Notes: generated from the sequence alone by a model not told the origin. Counted from the stretch's first letter, positions 1-5,533 are shown. The stretch is 6,355 nt of DNA from Rhodospirillaceae bacterium (GCA_018660965.1 JABJJH010000340.1:1-6355), one strand, 5' to 3'. A program made the numbers and translations.

Positions 1-711
1 CCCACTGATCAATGTCGTTTCGGCCCCAAGCCGCGCCAGCGCTGCGGCGATGGCGTGCCCCTGTTTGCCGGAAGACCGGTTGGCGAGATAGCGCACCGGG
101 TCGATGGCTTCATGCGTCGGGCCGCTGGTCACCAGCGCACGCCTTCCGCTTAAGGGTCGAGCTCCGCTATGGGAAAAATGCGCGCCGACCGCCGTCACGA
201 TATCGGAAACCTCTGACATCCGCCCGAAGCCGAATTCGCCGCACGCCATGTCGCCTTCAACCGGTCCAACGCGCAGCACGCCGCGTGATTCCAGAGTTGC
301 GACATTCGCCTGGGTCGCGGCGTGTTCCCACATGCGCACGTTCATGGTGGGCGCGACCATGACCGGCTTGTCCGTCGCCAGCAACGCCGTCGTCGCCAGA
401 TCGGTCGCCAGACCAGCGGCCATTTTGGCCATGATGTCCGCCGTGGCGGGCGCAACCAGAAGAAGGTCGGCTTCCCGCGACAGCCGGATATGGCCCATCT
501 CCGACTCGTCGGTCAGCGAGAAAATATCGGTATAAACCTTGTCCTCGCTTAACGCCGACACCGACAAAGGCGTCACGAAGGCGGCGCCCCCTTCGGTCAG
601 CACGCACCGCACCTCCGCGCCCTGCTCGCGCAGACGCCGGATCAGGTCGAGGCTTTTAAACGCCGCGACCCCACCGGCGATAATCAACAAAATGCGCTTT
701 CCGGTCAGCAA
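1..711 (-). CDS. coaBC: CoaBC (Dfp): phosphopantothenoylcysteine decarboxylase / phosphopantothenate-cysteine ligase, N-terminal part
   Basis: This bifunctional flavoprotein makes 4'-phosphopantetheine for coenzyme A: the C-terminal CoaB half couples cysteine to phosphopantothenate using CTP, and the N-terminal CoaC half decarboxylates the product. The 237 visible codons hold the full CoaC domain (about residues 1-175) and the start of CoaB (from about 190). Visible motifs are GKRILLIIAGGVAA at the FMN-binding start, the active-site His74 in EMGHIRLS, PTMNVRMW with Asn124, and ACGEFGFGRM with catalytic Cys157. These match E. coli His75, Asn125 and Cys158. CoaB opens with the signature TSGPTHEAIDPVRYLANRSS. 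The rest, including the CoaB lysine region, lies beyond the left edge. The start is TTG at 711: the frame has a TAG at 745-747 and no ATG or GTG between, and MLTGKRIL matches the usual family start. No strong Shine-Dalgarno is seen. Divergent from hsp20. Confidence 0.96.
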   Translation of the reverse strand, partial: MLTGKRILLIIAGGVAAFKSLDLIRRLREQGAEVRCVLTEGGAAFVTPLSVSALSEDKVYTDIFSLTDESEMGHIRLSREADLLLVAPATADIMAKMAAGLATDLATTALLATDKPVMVAPTMNVRMWEHAATQANVATLESRGVLRVGPVEGDMACGEFGFGRMSEVSDIVTAVGAHFSHSGARPLSGRRALVTSGPTHEAIDPVRYLANRSSGKQGHAIAAALARLGAETTLISG

Positions 712-766
712 GGATTGGTTCCGATCATCTGGGGATCCGCCAAACTACATTTTCATCGCTGTATTT

Positions 767-795
767 AACCTAATGTCACGGCCCCGTCGATGCAA
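767..795 (-). promoter_or_regulatory. Weak candidate sigma70-type promoter for coaBC
   Basis: On the minus strand TTGCAT (790-795) is followed after 17 bp by TAGGTT (767-772), about 55 nt upstream of the TTG start. The spacing is ideal but the -10 match is poor, so this is only the best candidate in the spacer. Confidence 0.22.
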
Positions 796-849
796 GGCGC
801 GCGGATGCACACACGACCCCGCCCACCCTGGCGACTTTCTTTTGTTGAA

Positions 850-863
850 TTGACGCAAATCAA
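850..863 (+). promoter_or_regulatory. FNR/FixK-type operator upstream of hsp20
   Basis: The sequence TTGAC-GCAA-ATCAA is a near-perfect FNR/FixK/Anr palindrome (family consensus TTGAT-N4-ATCAA; the TTGAC half is common in alphaproteobacteria). Its centre lies between 856 and 857. With TATAAT at 886-891 taken as -12 to -7, the predicted transcription start is 898 and the operator is centred at -41.5. That is the canonical position of a class II activator site. It is the only TTGA-N6-TCAA match I found in the window. Which regulator binds (FnrL, FixK, Anr or another Crp/Fnr member) cannot be told. Confidence 0.72.
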
Positions 864-885
864 CGCGCTCGCGCCCGCGCATTCC

Positions 886-891
886 TATAAT
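886..891 (+). promoter_or_regulatory. -10 box of the predicted hsp20 promoter
   Basis: A perfect TATAAT hexamer. The region 17 bp upstream (863-868, ACGCGC) has no -35 likeness, as expected for an activator-dependent promoter. The preceding CC gives CCTATAA, slightly like the alphaproteobacterial RpoH -10, but no CTTG -35 lies at the right distance. The predicted 5' leader is about 24 nt. Confidence 0.65.
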
Positions 892-921
892 GGCCAACCC
901 CACAAAGGCAGGAGGAGTGTG

Positions 922-1371
922 ATGCAAACCGCAAAAAACCATGACGTACCTGTGACCTCCGGCGTCGATGACAGCGTCACGCCGTTTTGGCCGCATTTGT
1001 TCGAGCCGTTCCGCAACGCCGCCAGCAGTCTGGCGACGTTCTTTTCGCCCAGCGTCGATGCGTCGACGGCAAATGACCGCTATGAAATCAATGTCGAGTT
1101 ACCAGGCGTCGAGGCCGATGACATCGACGTGACCCTGGACGACGGCGTTCTGACGTTAAAGGGCGAAAAACGCGAAGAGCGCGAGGAAAAAGGCAAGTCG
1201 TTTTACTTTTCGGAACGCCGCTATGGGTCGTTCCAACGTTCGTTCCGGCTACCCGCCGATGTCGGCGCCGACGATATCGACGCCACCTTCAAGAATGGCG
1301 TTTTAACCCTAGGCATCCCGAAATTGAATCCGGCGCCTCGGGAGGTGAAGAAAATCCAGATCAAATCATAA
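922..1371 (+). CDS. Small heat-shock protein, Hsp20/alpha-crystallin family
   Basis: An ATP-independent holdase that binds unfolding proteins in the cytoplasm and keeps them refoldable. The 149-residue product is of normal family length. A short variable N-terminal arm (1-45, rich in Phe/Pro) precedes the alpha-crystallin domain (about 46-140). Domain signs are YEINVELPGVEADDIDVTL, DGVLTLKGEKREE, the Tyr/Phe-rich ERRYGSFQRSFRLP strand, and the hallmark KNGVLTLGIPK (GVL-x-L). The lysine-rich tail PREVKKIQIKS is typical of the bacterial IbpA/HspC-like group. Start chosen at ATG 922 because GGAGG (911-915) lies 6 nt upstream; the frame stays open to 790 but that extension does not look like protein of this family. 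It is preceded by a predicted class II FNR/FixK promoter, which suggests induction under low oxygen. Convergent with the MFS gene. Confidence 0.95.
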   Translation: MQTAKNHDVPVTSGVDDSVTPFWPHLFEPFRNAASSLATFFSPSVDASTANDRYEINVELPGVEADDIDVTLDDGVLTLKGEKREEREEKGKSFYFSERRYGSFQRSFRLPADVGADDIDATFKNGVLTLGIPKLNPAPREVKKIQIKS

Positions 1372-1378
1372 TGGTTTG

Positions 1379-1427
1379 GACCGGAGTGCGCCGCAACCGT
1401 AGTTTTTAGACGTCGCGCACCCCGGTC
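1379..1427. terminator. Imperfect inverted repeat between convergent hsp20 and MFS genes, likely bidirectional 3' hairpin
   Basis: GACCGGAGTGCGC (1379-1391) pairs with GCGCACCCCGGTC (1415-1427) over 13 bp with a single A/C mismatch. The loop is 23 nt and carries a T5 run (1403-1407). It starts 7 bp after the hsp20 stop, and its right arm overlaps the last codon position of the MFS stop. No U-tract follows the stem in either direction, so it may work as a non-canonical terminator or an mRNA 3'-end protector rather than a classic intrinsic terminator. Confidence 0.45.
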
Positions 1428-2697
1428 ATCGACTTAAGACGCCGTAAATCCACAGCAGGAGGAACGCAAACAGACCTTCCACCGATATGACCAGCAGCGC
1501 GGTTGGAACGCCGAAGGATTCGGCCATCCAACCCACGTTCAGAAACCCGATGGGCCCCGTGCCGATGCACAGCGCCAACACGCCGAACACCCGGCTGCGG
1601 TATTCCGGCTGCGCCCCCAGATAGGTCAGCGTGCTTTGCATGGTCGCGAAGCAAGCCCCGGCGAGCCCCATGACCGTCAACGACAGCGCGGCGGCGATGA
1701 AAGAATGATTCGGCCCGCCCGCGACAAAGGACAAGATGCCGAGATAGAAGATCATGACGAGATAGAGCGACGCCCCCCACAGGAAAATGCGCCCGAACTG
1801 CACCGGCGTCGCATACAGCGCAACGACCATCGCCCCCAGGAACGCGCCGAATCCTTCCAAGCTGGATAATAAGCCAACCTGAAACGGGTCCAGTCCCAGA
1901 CGTTCCTTGCCCAGAATCGGTATCATAGCGGTGAACGGAAACCCCCAGACGTTGAACACGACGGTCACCGCCAACACCCGGCGCAATTCCCAATTGCCAA
2001 GAACGAACCGAATCCCGGCGATCAAATCCTGAATCAGCGCGGATTGCCCCACGCGCATGCTGGGCGCGGGCAACTTTGTCGAGAGAATCAGCACGAGGCC
2101 AATTGCGTAAACCGACGAACTGAGCACGAACACCCCGGTAATGCCGACCAGTTGCAGCATGACGCCGCCCAGCAGCGGCCCCATCATCCGGGTCGCGCTG
2201 TTGGTGGCCGCGTCAAAGCTCATCGCCGTCGCCAACGCCGCGCCCGCGACATCGCCCAGCAAACGCCGGCGAACCGGCATGTCGGTGGCCCAGAACAGGC
2301 CGCTCATTAGCGATGCGATGAAAATATGCGTGACGGCCAGGCCGCCCGTATACGCCAGCGTCGCCATGGTCACAGCGACCACCAGAATCATCGCGATGGA
2401 GGCGCCCAGCATCAATTTCCGGTTGACCCTGTCGGCGACTCCGCCGATGACCGGACCGCAGATCGCCAACGGCAAGCCCCAGAGAATGGGCACAATCGCC
2501 ACCAGAAGCGGCGACCCGGTAATCTCGAACGTGTACACGCCCAACGCCAACAATTGGAACCAGCGGATAAATCCGGTCAGGCTGCCCAACAACCAGATCG
2601 ACAGATAGTTCGGGTCGCGAAACAGGAGTCCGATCGCCGCGCCCTTGCCACTCGCCCCGGCCCGGTCTTCGCGGTCCGACGTGGTTTCTGCGGACAT
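1426..2697 (-). CDS. Major facilitator superfamily exporter, MFS_3/EntS-like
   Basis: A polytopic inner-membrane protein, probably a proton-driven exporter. The 423 residues are the usual length for 12 helices. Hydrophobic segments appear near 33-55, 63-83, 96-116, 122-140, 173-205, 240-261, 275-296, 303-326, 332-352, 370-392 and 397-420. The motif-A-like loop GGVADRVNRKLML (85-97) sits between helices 2 and 3. The basic PVRRRLLGD (141-149) follows helix 4, and the second half contains the R-x-x-G-x-x-x-L-C-I-G-T-G-P-I-G-F pattern of the MFS_3 (enterobactin exporter-like) group. The start is fixed at ATG 2697 because an in-frame TAG lies immediately before it. No Shine-Dalgarno is seen and a GC hairpin sits 6 nt upstream. 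It is divergent from a membrane fusion protein gene; substrate unknown. The GC content is high (a hand count of 2221-2280 gives 44/60). Confidence 0.9.
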   Translation of the reverse strand: MSAETTSDREDRAGASGKGAAIGLLFRDPNYLSIWLLGSLTGFIRWFQLLALGVYTFEITGSPLLVAIVPILWGLPLAICGPVIGGVADRVNRKLMLGASIAMILVVAVTMATLAYTGGLAVTHIFIASLMSGLFWATDMPVRRRLLGDVAGAALATAMSFDAATNSATRMMGPLLGGVMLQLVGITGVFVLSSSVYAIGLVLILSTKLPAPSMRVGQSALIQDLIAGIRFVLGNWELRRVLAVTVVFNVWGFPFTAMIPILGKERLGLDPFQVGLLSSLEGFGAFLGAMVVALYATPVQFGRIFLWGASLYLVMIFYLGILSFVAGGPNHSFIAAALSLTVMGLAGACFATMQSTLTYLGAQPEYRSRVFGVLALCIGTGPIGFLNVGWMAESFGVPTALLVISVEGLFAFLLLWIYGVLSR

Positions 2698-2703
2698 CTA
2701 GCG

Positions 2704-2725
2704 CGCGCCCGAGTGGTCGGGCGCG
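2704..2725 (-). promoter_or_regulatory. Perfect GC hairpin directly in front of the MFS start codon
   Basis: CGCGCCCGA (2704-2712) and TCGGGCGCG (2717-2725) form a perfect 9-bp stem with a 4-nt loop. In the MFS mRNA it ends 6 nt before the ATG, where a Shine-Dalgarno would be expected, and none is seen. It could limit ribosome loading or be bound by a regulator. As DNA it could also be an operator for the divergent pair. The role is inferred. The rest of the spacer (2726-2862) shows no convincing promoter; TTGACT at 2738-2743 has only a poor -10 partner (CATTAC, 2761-2766). Confidence 0.4.
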
Positions 2726-2862
2726 GATGTGTCGTCGTTGACTTGCCCCGATTTTGATCGCATTACGAACGCGCGCTCCATTAATTAAGGCTCACTACAA
2801 AAGAGCCGTTTGGGTAAAAGGGCCGTCAGGTTCCGCGCCAACGAACGCGAAGAGAGTCTGTC

Positions 2863-3957
2863 TTGGACATTAAGGCGAAACTAAAGACCGCAATAGGGGT
2901 CGGTTTGATCGGCGGGGCCGTCTTGCTGTCCTATGAAGTCTTTTACTGGTTCACGCATGTCTATGAAAGCAACGTCAGCGTCCAGACCGACTTCACCAAC
3001 ATATCCGCGCAAGTGGATGGGAAAATCGACGACATTCTGGTCGAGGAAGGCGGCAAGGTCAAAAGGGGCCAGTTGCTCATTACCCTTGTCCAGGATGACA
3101 TCAAGCTGAACATCGACTCGCTGAAAACCGATTTGGCGCTTGAAGTCGCCAACCAGGCCAGTCTGGCGACGGAAAAATCCGCCTTTGAAACCGAAATTGG
3201 CTCGAAGCTTGAAACACAGCGCGAAAAAATCCAGGCGCTAAAACAGGAACATCGGGCTACTCAGGAACGGCTTGTGTTGGCGCGAAAGAACCTGCGGCGC
3301 GTCACCGTGTTATTCAAAAAGAAACTGACGCCGGAAACGACGTTGAACGCAGAGCAAGACAAGGTTCTGGTGCTGCGCGGCGGGGAATCTCTGTTCGCCG
3401 GTAAAATAGCGGTGGCGAAAAAAGAGCTTGGCGAGCTATCAGCAGCGCGGCGACATCTGGATGTGCTCGACACGAAAATTAAAATCTCTGGCGTCAAGCA
3501 GGACCAGATCAGGGACCTTATCAAAAAACAGGAGCTGGCGCTCAGCTACCGGCACATAACAAGTCCCATCGACGGCGTGGTCGACACGATCCGCCGGTTC
3601 AAGGGCGAATATCTTGAGGATGGCGTCAATATTTTGATGCTGCACGACCCGAAATCCTACTGGATCGAAGCGAATATCGACGAAAGCCAGATTCGCCATG
3701 TGACGGTCGGCCAGGAAGTGCTTATCAATCTGGACGCCTATCCGTTTAGCGACTTTTATGGAAAAGTTCGCCGGATCGGCAGCATCACGACGACAGAAAT
3801 GGGCGCCGGCGGCAGCGTCTCCGGGTCGGGCAAGCTGGGGGGCTGGGTCGAACGCGTCCCCGTCCGCATATCACTGGAAAACCCGCCGCCAAACCTGACG
3901 CCGGGCATGCGCGCCGACGTCAACGTCCGCATCTATAAAAACATCAAACTGTGGTGA
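2863..3957 (+). CDS. HlyD/EmrA-family periplasmic adaptor (membrane fusion protein)
   Basis: A periplasmic adaptor that would link an inner-membrane pump to an outer-membrane channel. Domain order in 364 residues: a short cytoplasmic N-terminus, one membrane anchor (about 10-31), the first lipoyl half (46-76, ISAQVDGKIDDILVEEGGKVKRG), a long charged helical hairpin (about 80-228) predicted to be coiled coil, the second lipoyl half (231-262, HITSPIDGVVDTI), and a beta-barrel domain (265-358, YWIEANIDESQIRHVTVGQ). The anchor and hairpin fit the EmrA/HlyD type rather than the lipoprotein AcrA type. The start is TTG at 2863: an in-frame TAA lies at 2815-2817 and no ATG or GTG falls between; GAAGAGAG is a weak ribosome site. 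No pump or TolC gene follows on the same strand. The divergent MFS gene is the only nearby transporter and belongs to a group not usually paired with such adaptors. Confidence 0.9.
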   Translation: MDIKAKLKTAIGVGLIGGAVLLSYEVFYWFTHVYESNVSVQTDFTNISAQVDGKIDDILVEEGGKVKRGQLLITLVQDDIKLNIDSLKTDLALEVANQASLATEKSAFETEIGSKLETQREKIQALKQEHRATQERLVLARKNLRRVTVLFKKKLTPETTLNAEQDKVLVLRGGESLFAGKIAVAKKELGELSAARRHLDVLDTKIKISGVKQDQIRDLIKKQELALSYRHITSPIDGVVDTIRRFKGEYLEDGVNILMLHDPKSYWIEANIDESQIRHVTVGQEVLINLDAYPFSDFYGKVRRIGSITTTEMGAGGSVSGSGKLGGWVERVPVRISLENPPPNLTPGMRADVNVRIYKNIKLW

Positions 3958-3978
3958 TCCGCGGCGCCGTGATATAAA

Positions 3979-4013
3979 CGCGCGAGCCGGTCTTTCGACA
4001 CCCGGCGCGCGCG
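3979..4013 (+). terminator. GC-rich hairpin between adaptor and methyltransferase genes
   Basis: CGCGCGAGCCGG (3979-3990) pairs with CCGGCGCGCGCG (4002-4013) over 12 bp with one mismatch and an 11-nt loop. It lies 21 bp after the adaptor stop and 32 bp before the methyltransferase ATG. TCCGTTG follows, not a U-tract. It may partially terminate transcription, stabilise the upstream mRNA, or mark an operon boundary. Confidence 0.4.
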
Positions 4014-4045
4014 TCCGTTGCACGGCATAGCGAGAGCGAGACATC

Positions 4046-4684
4046 ATGACGGAAAATGAATACTGGCCCGAAAAATTCGATGTTTCCGACATTGAAGAAG
4101 CAAAACGTATCATACTTACGCCTGAAGGCGATGCGTCCACGGAGGATCGTTGGGCCGTTGAAACGCCCCCTCTGGTTCAATTGCTCAGAGAAAACTTCGA
4201 TATCACCGAACAATCTATCTTGATTGATTTTGGCGTTGGCGTTGGTCGCGTCGCAAAGGAATTAATAAACGAAACGGGCTGTTTTATCGTCGGCGTCGAT
4301 ATTAGCGCGTCGATGAGAACCCTGGGTAATATCTACTGCTACTCTCCGAACTTTATGTCCTGTTCCGTGGAAGGGCTTTCGACGTTGTTATCAAAAGGCT
4401 TCCGGGCGGATTTCGCCTATTCGGCCTGGACACTGCAACATTCCGCCGAACCCAAAGAGAACATAGACTTGCTGTTCAACGCCCTGTCCGACAACGGCGG
4501 CCTCTATATCCTGAACGCGAATTACAGCGTTCTTCCCGTCAAGGAGGGCTGGAAATTTGGAACGCTTGATTTAAAGCCTGTTCTGGAGGCGAAAAGCGCC
4601 AGATATAATTACCCGCCGTCTCCCGATAACCTCATAAACGAATCCGTTACGGAGCAGGTGTTCTCGGGTTTTTACTGGAAATAG
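4046..4684 (+). CDS. Class I SAM-dependent methyltransferase, substrate unknown
   Basis: A cytoplasmic Rossmann-fold methyltransferase of 212 residues. Motif I is LIDFGVGVGRVAKEL (59-73), a variant of D/E-x-G-x-G-x-G; the acidic residue for the SAM ribose is Asp85 in VGVDISASM; motif IV-like DFAYSAWTLQHS is at 122-133; and a GGLYILNANY strand (151-160) ends the fold. An N-terminal segment with RWAVETPPLVQLL precedes motif I. The C-terminal 45 residues are not recognisable and may shape the substrate pocket. ATG 4046 is the first start after the upstream hairpin and has a weak GCGAGAG ribosome site. The gene is less GC-rich than its neighbours (hand count 55/120 in 4201-4320, about 46%), a possible sign of later acquisition. 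No nearby gene reveals the substrate; a small-molecule or lipid target is possible. Confidence 0.85.
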   Translation: MTENEYWPEKFDVSDIEEAKRIILTPEGDASTEDRWAVETPPLVQLLRENFDITEQSILIDFGVGVGRVAKELINETGCFIVGVDISASMRTLGNIYCYSPNFMSCSVEGLSTLLSKGFRADFAYSAWTLQHSAEPKENIDLLFNALSDNGGLYILNANYSVLPVKEGWKFGTLDLKPVLEAKSARYNYPPSPDNLINESVTEQVFSGFYWK

Positions 4685-4739
4685 ACTATCGCCCTGCAAC
4701 CGTCGTTTTTCGCGACCCCAGATAACGAGAACATCGCCA

Positions 4740-5174
4740 ATGACAATTGAGGCCTGGACAGGAAAGTATGAAGACCTCCCCGTCGGCGCGACGGAGTCGA
4801 GTTCTCAACTCGTTGACGGCGCATCAATTGACGCCTTCGCGGGCGCCATTCAAAGCTTCAATCCGATCCACATGGATGGAGACTGGGCGCGCGCCAACAC
4901 GCCTTATCCTGACAGGATTGCACACGGTGTAATGACGACAGCCTTAATGTCGAAACCGCTGGTTCAGTTTTGCGAACGTTGGAAAATTCGCACAGCCCTT
5001 CTATCCACCTCGTCGAAATATATCCGTCCAGTAATCGCCGGGGACACGATCACAACGGTCGTGCGCCTGATCGAGAAGATTGACGACCGAAAACGCATTC
5101 GCTTCGAAATTGAATCGAAGAACCAAAACGGCGATGTCGTGATGGTCGGTGAAATGCTTGAACAAGCGCTTTAA
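4740..5174 (+). CDS. MaoC-like hot-dog domain protein, (R)-enoyl-CoA hydratase family with altered active site
   Basis: A 144-residue single hot-dog domain, the standard length for PhaJ/MaoC-like (R)-specific enoyl-CoA hydratases, which hydrate 2-enoyl-CoA. The hydratase motif is visible: SFNPIHMDGDWA (39-50) followed by RIAHGVMTTAL (59-69). In PhaJ-type enzymes the first segment reads D-x-N-P-x-H and its Asp and His are catalytic. Here His44 and Asn41 are kept, but the Asp position is Ser39. It could therefore be weakly active, a different hot-dog enzyme such as a thioesterase, or an acyl-CoA binding protein. Later strands fit the fold (SSKYIRPVIAGDTITTVVRL, 89-108). ATG 4740 has only a weak AACGAGA site upstream. 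It follows the methyltransferase by 55 bp on the same strand, perhaps as one transcription unit. Confidence 0.87.
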   Translation: MTIEAWTGKYEDLPVGATESSSQLVDGASIDAFAGAIQSFNPIHMDGDWARANTPYPDRIAHGVMTTALMSKPLVQFCERWKIRTALLSTSSKYIRPVIAGDTITTVVRLIEKIDDRKRIRFEIESKNQNGDVVMVGEMLEQAL

Positions 5175-5318
5175 CGCGGTTCATCGCCCACCATGACGAA
5201 AGCGGCCCCACACACCTGCAAGGATGAATTCACATTAGAGGCCGCAGCCAAGGGCACGGACAACATAAAACCGTGTACTCGGAGATTACCTTATAATTTG
5301 CTGATTCATTTGAAAAAT
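5175..5318. other. Short intergenic spacer between MaoC-like gene and tRNA-Gly
   Basis: No gene is seen. A GCGGCC/GGCCGC pair (5202-5207 and 5240-5245) and a CACGG/CCGTG hairpin (5255-5259 and 5271-5275) are present. Neither is followed by a U-tract. On the tRNA strand a T5 run (5313-5317) follows 1 nt after the CCA and may help end tRNA transcription. Confidence 0.35.
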
Positions 5319-5393
5319 TGGAGCGGGCGATGAGATTCGAACTCACGACTTCAACCTTGGCAAGGTTGCGCTCTACCCCTGAGCTACGCCCGC
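5319..5393 (-). tRNA. tRNA-Gly(GCC)
   Basis: Reads glycine GGC/GGU codons. On the minus strand the full cloverleaf is visible in 75 nt: acceptor stem GCGGGCG/CGCCCGC, D stem GCTC/GAGC, anticodon stem CAACC/GGTTG enclosing TTGCCAA (anticodon GCC, 5359-5361), a 5-nt variable loop, and T stem GTGAG/CTCAT with loop TTCGAAT. The last T-stem pair is a G-T wobble. The discriminator base is T (U), as usual for bacterial tRNA-Gly, and CCA is encoded (5319-5321). No intron or damaged arm is seen. Confidence 0.98.
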
Positions 5394-5411
5394 GTCGCGC
5401 CTTTATAGGTC

Positions 5412-5460
5412 TCTATATATCGGCGGCGGCGCATAATACGCAAGACGCGATAGTTTGCAA
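5412..5460 (-). promoter_or_regulatory. Candidate promoter(s) of tRNA-Gly
   Basis: Reading the minus strand, TTGCAA (5455-5460) is followed after 16 bp by TATTAT (5433-5438) and then a GC-only stretch GCGCCGCCGCCG. Such a GC-rich discriminator is typical of stable-RNA promoters under ppGpp control. A second overlapping pair is TTGCGT (5438-5443), 18 bp, TATATA (5414-5419). Either would give a short leader before the mature 5' end at 5393. Confidence 0.5.
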
Positions 5461-5481
5461 GCGGCGGCGTGCGATTTATTT

Positions 5482-5521
5482 CGGGGCGCCCCGCGGCTTG
5501 CGGAACCGTGCGCCGGGGCGC
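5482..5521 (+). promoter_or_regulatory. Alternative GC hairpins upstream of the ProXp-ala-type gene
   Basis: CGGGGCG occurs twice (5482-5488 and 5514-5520) around a complementary central block. The block can fold upstream, forming the perfect 12-bp palindrome CGGGGCGCCCCG (5482-5493), or downstream, as GCGCCCCG (5486-5493) with CGGGGCGC (5514-5521) over an 8-bp stem. The second ends 12 nt before the ATG at 5534 and is followed by TAATTT. A switching role is inferred only. Confidence 0.3.
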
Positions 5522-5533
5522 TAATTTCGCTCC

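Noticed and set aside
104..607. Open frames on both strands over the coaBC region other than the true frame
   Set aside because: The true frame gives every CoaC motif and the CoaB signature without a break; the others have arginine-rich nonsense composition.
884..890. RpoH heat-shock promoter for hsp20
   Set aside because: CCTATAA resembles the RpoH -10, but no CTTG lies 17-18 bp upstream; the FNR-type arrangement explains the region better.
790..921. Longer Hsp20 reading from ATG 790 with 44 extra residues
   Set aside because: The extension is not like the family, it crosses the predicted promoter and operator, and the strong GGAGG ribosome site sits just before ATG 922.
2044..2757. Long plus-strand open frames opposite the MFS gene
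   Set aside because: They are antisense shadows of a GC-rich gene, rich in Arg/Gln/His/Pro, with no recognisable domain; the minus-strand MFS protein is unmistakable.
2789..2807. GGCTC/GAGCC hairpin in the MFS-adaptor spacer as a terminator
   Set aside because: Only a 5-bp stem with a 9-nt loop, and no gene ends nearby on either strand.
5292..5297. Plus-strand TATAAT before the tRNA as a promoter
   Set aside because: No -35 partner at the right distance, and no gene follows on that strand until 5534; probably chance in an A/T-rich spacer.
2863..5393. Genomic island inserted at the tRNA-Gly 3' end
   Set aside because: The accessory genes do lie next to the tRNA 3' end, but there is no integrase, and I found no second copy of the tRNA 3' sequence in the window to serve as the other attachment site.
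5319..5524. Plus-strand open frame across the tRNA
   Set aside because: It reads antisense through a perfect tRNA-Gly and shows no domain.
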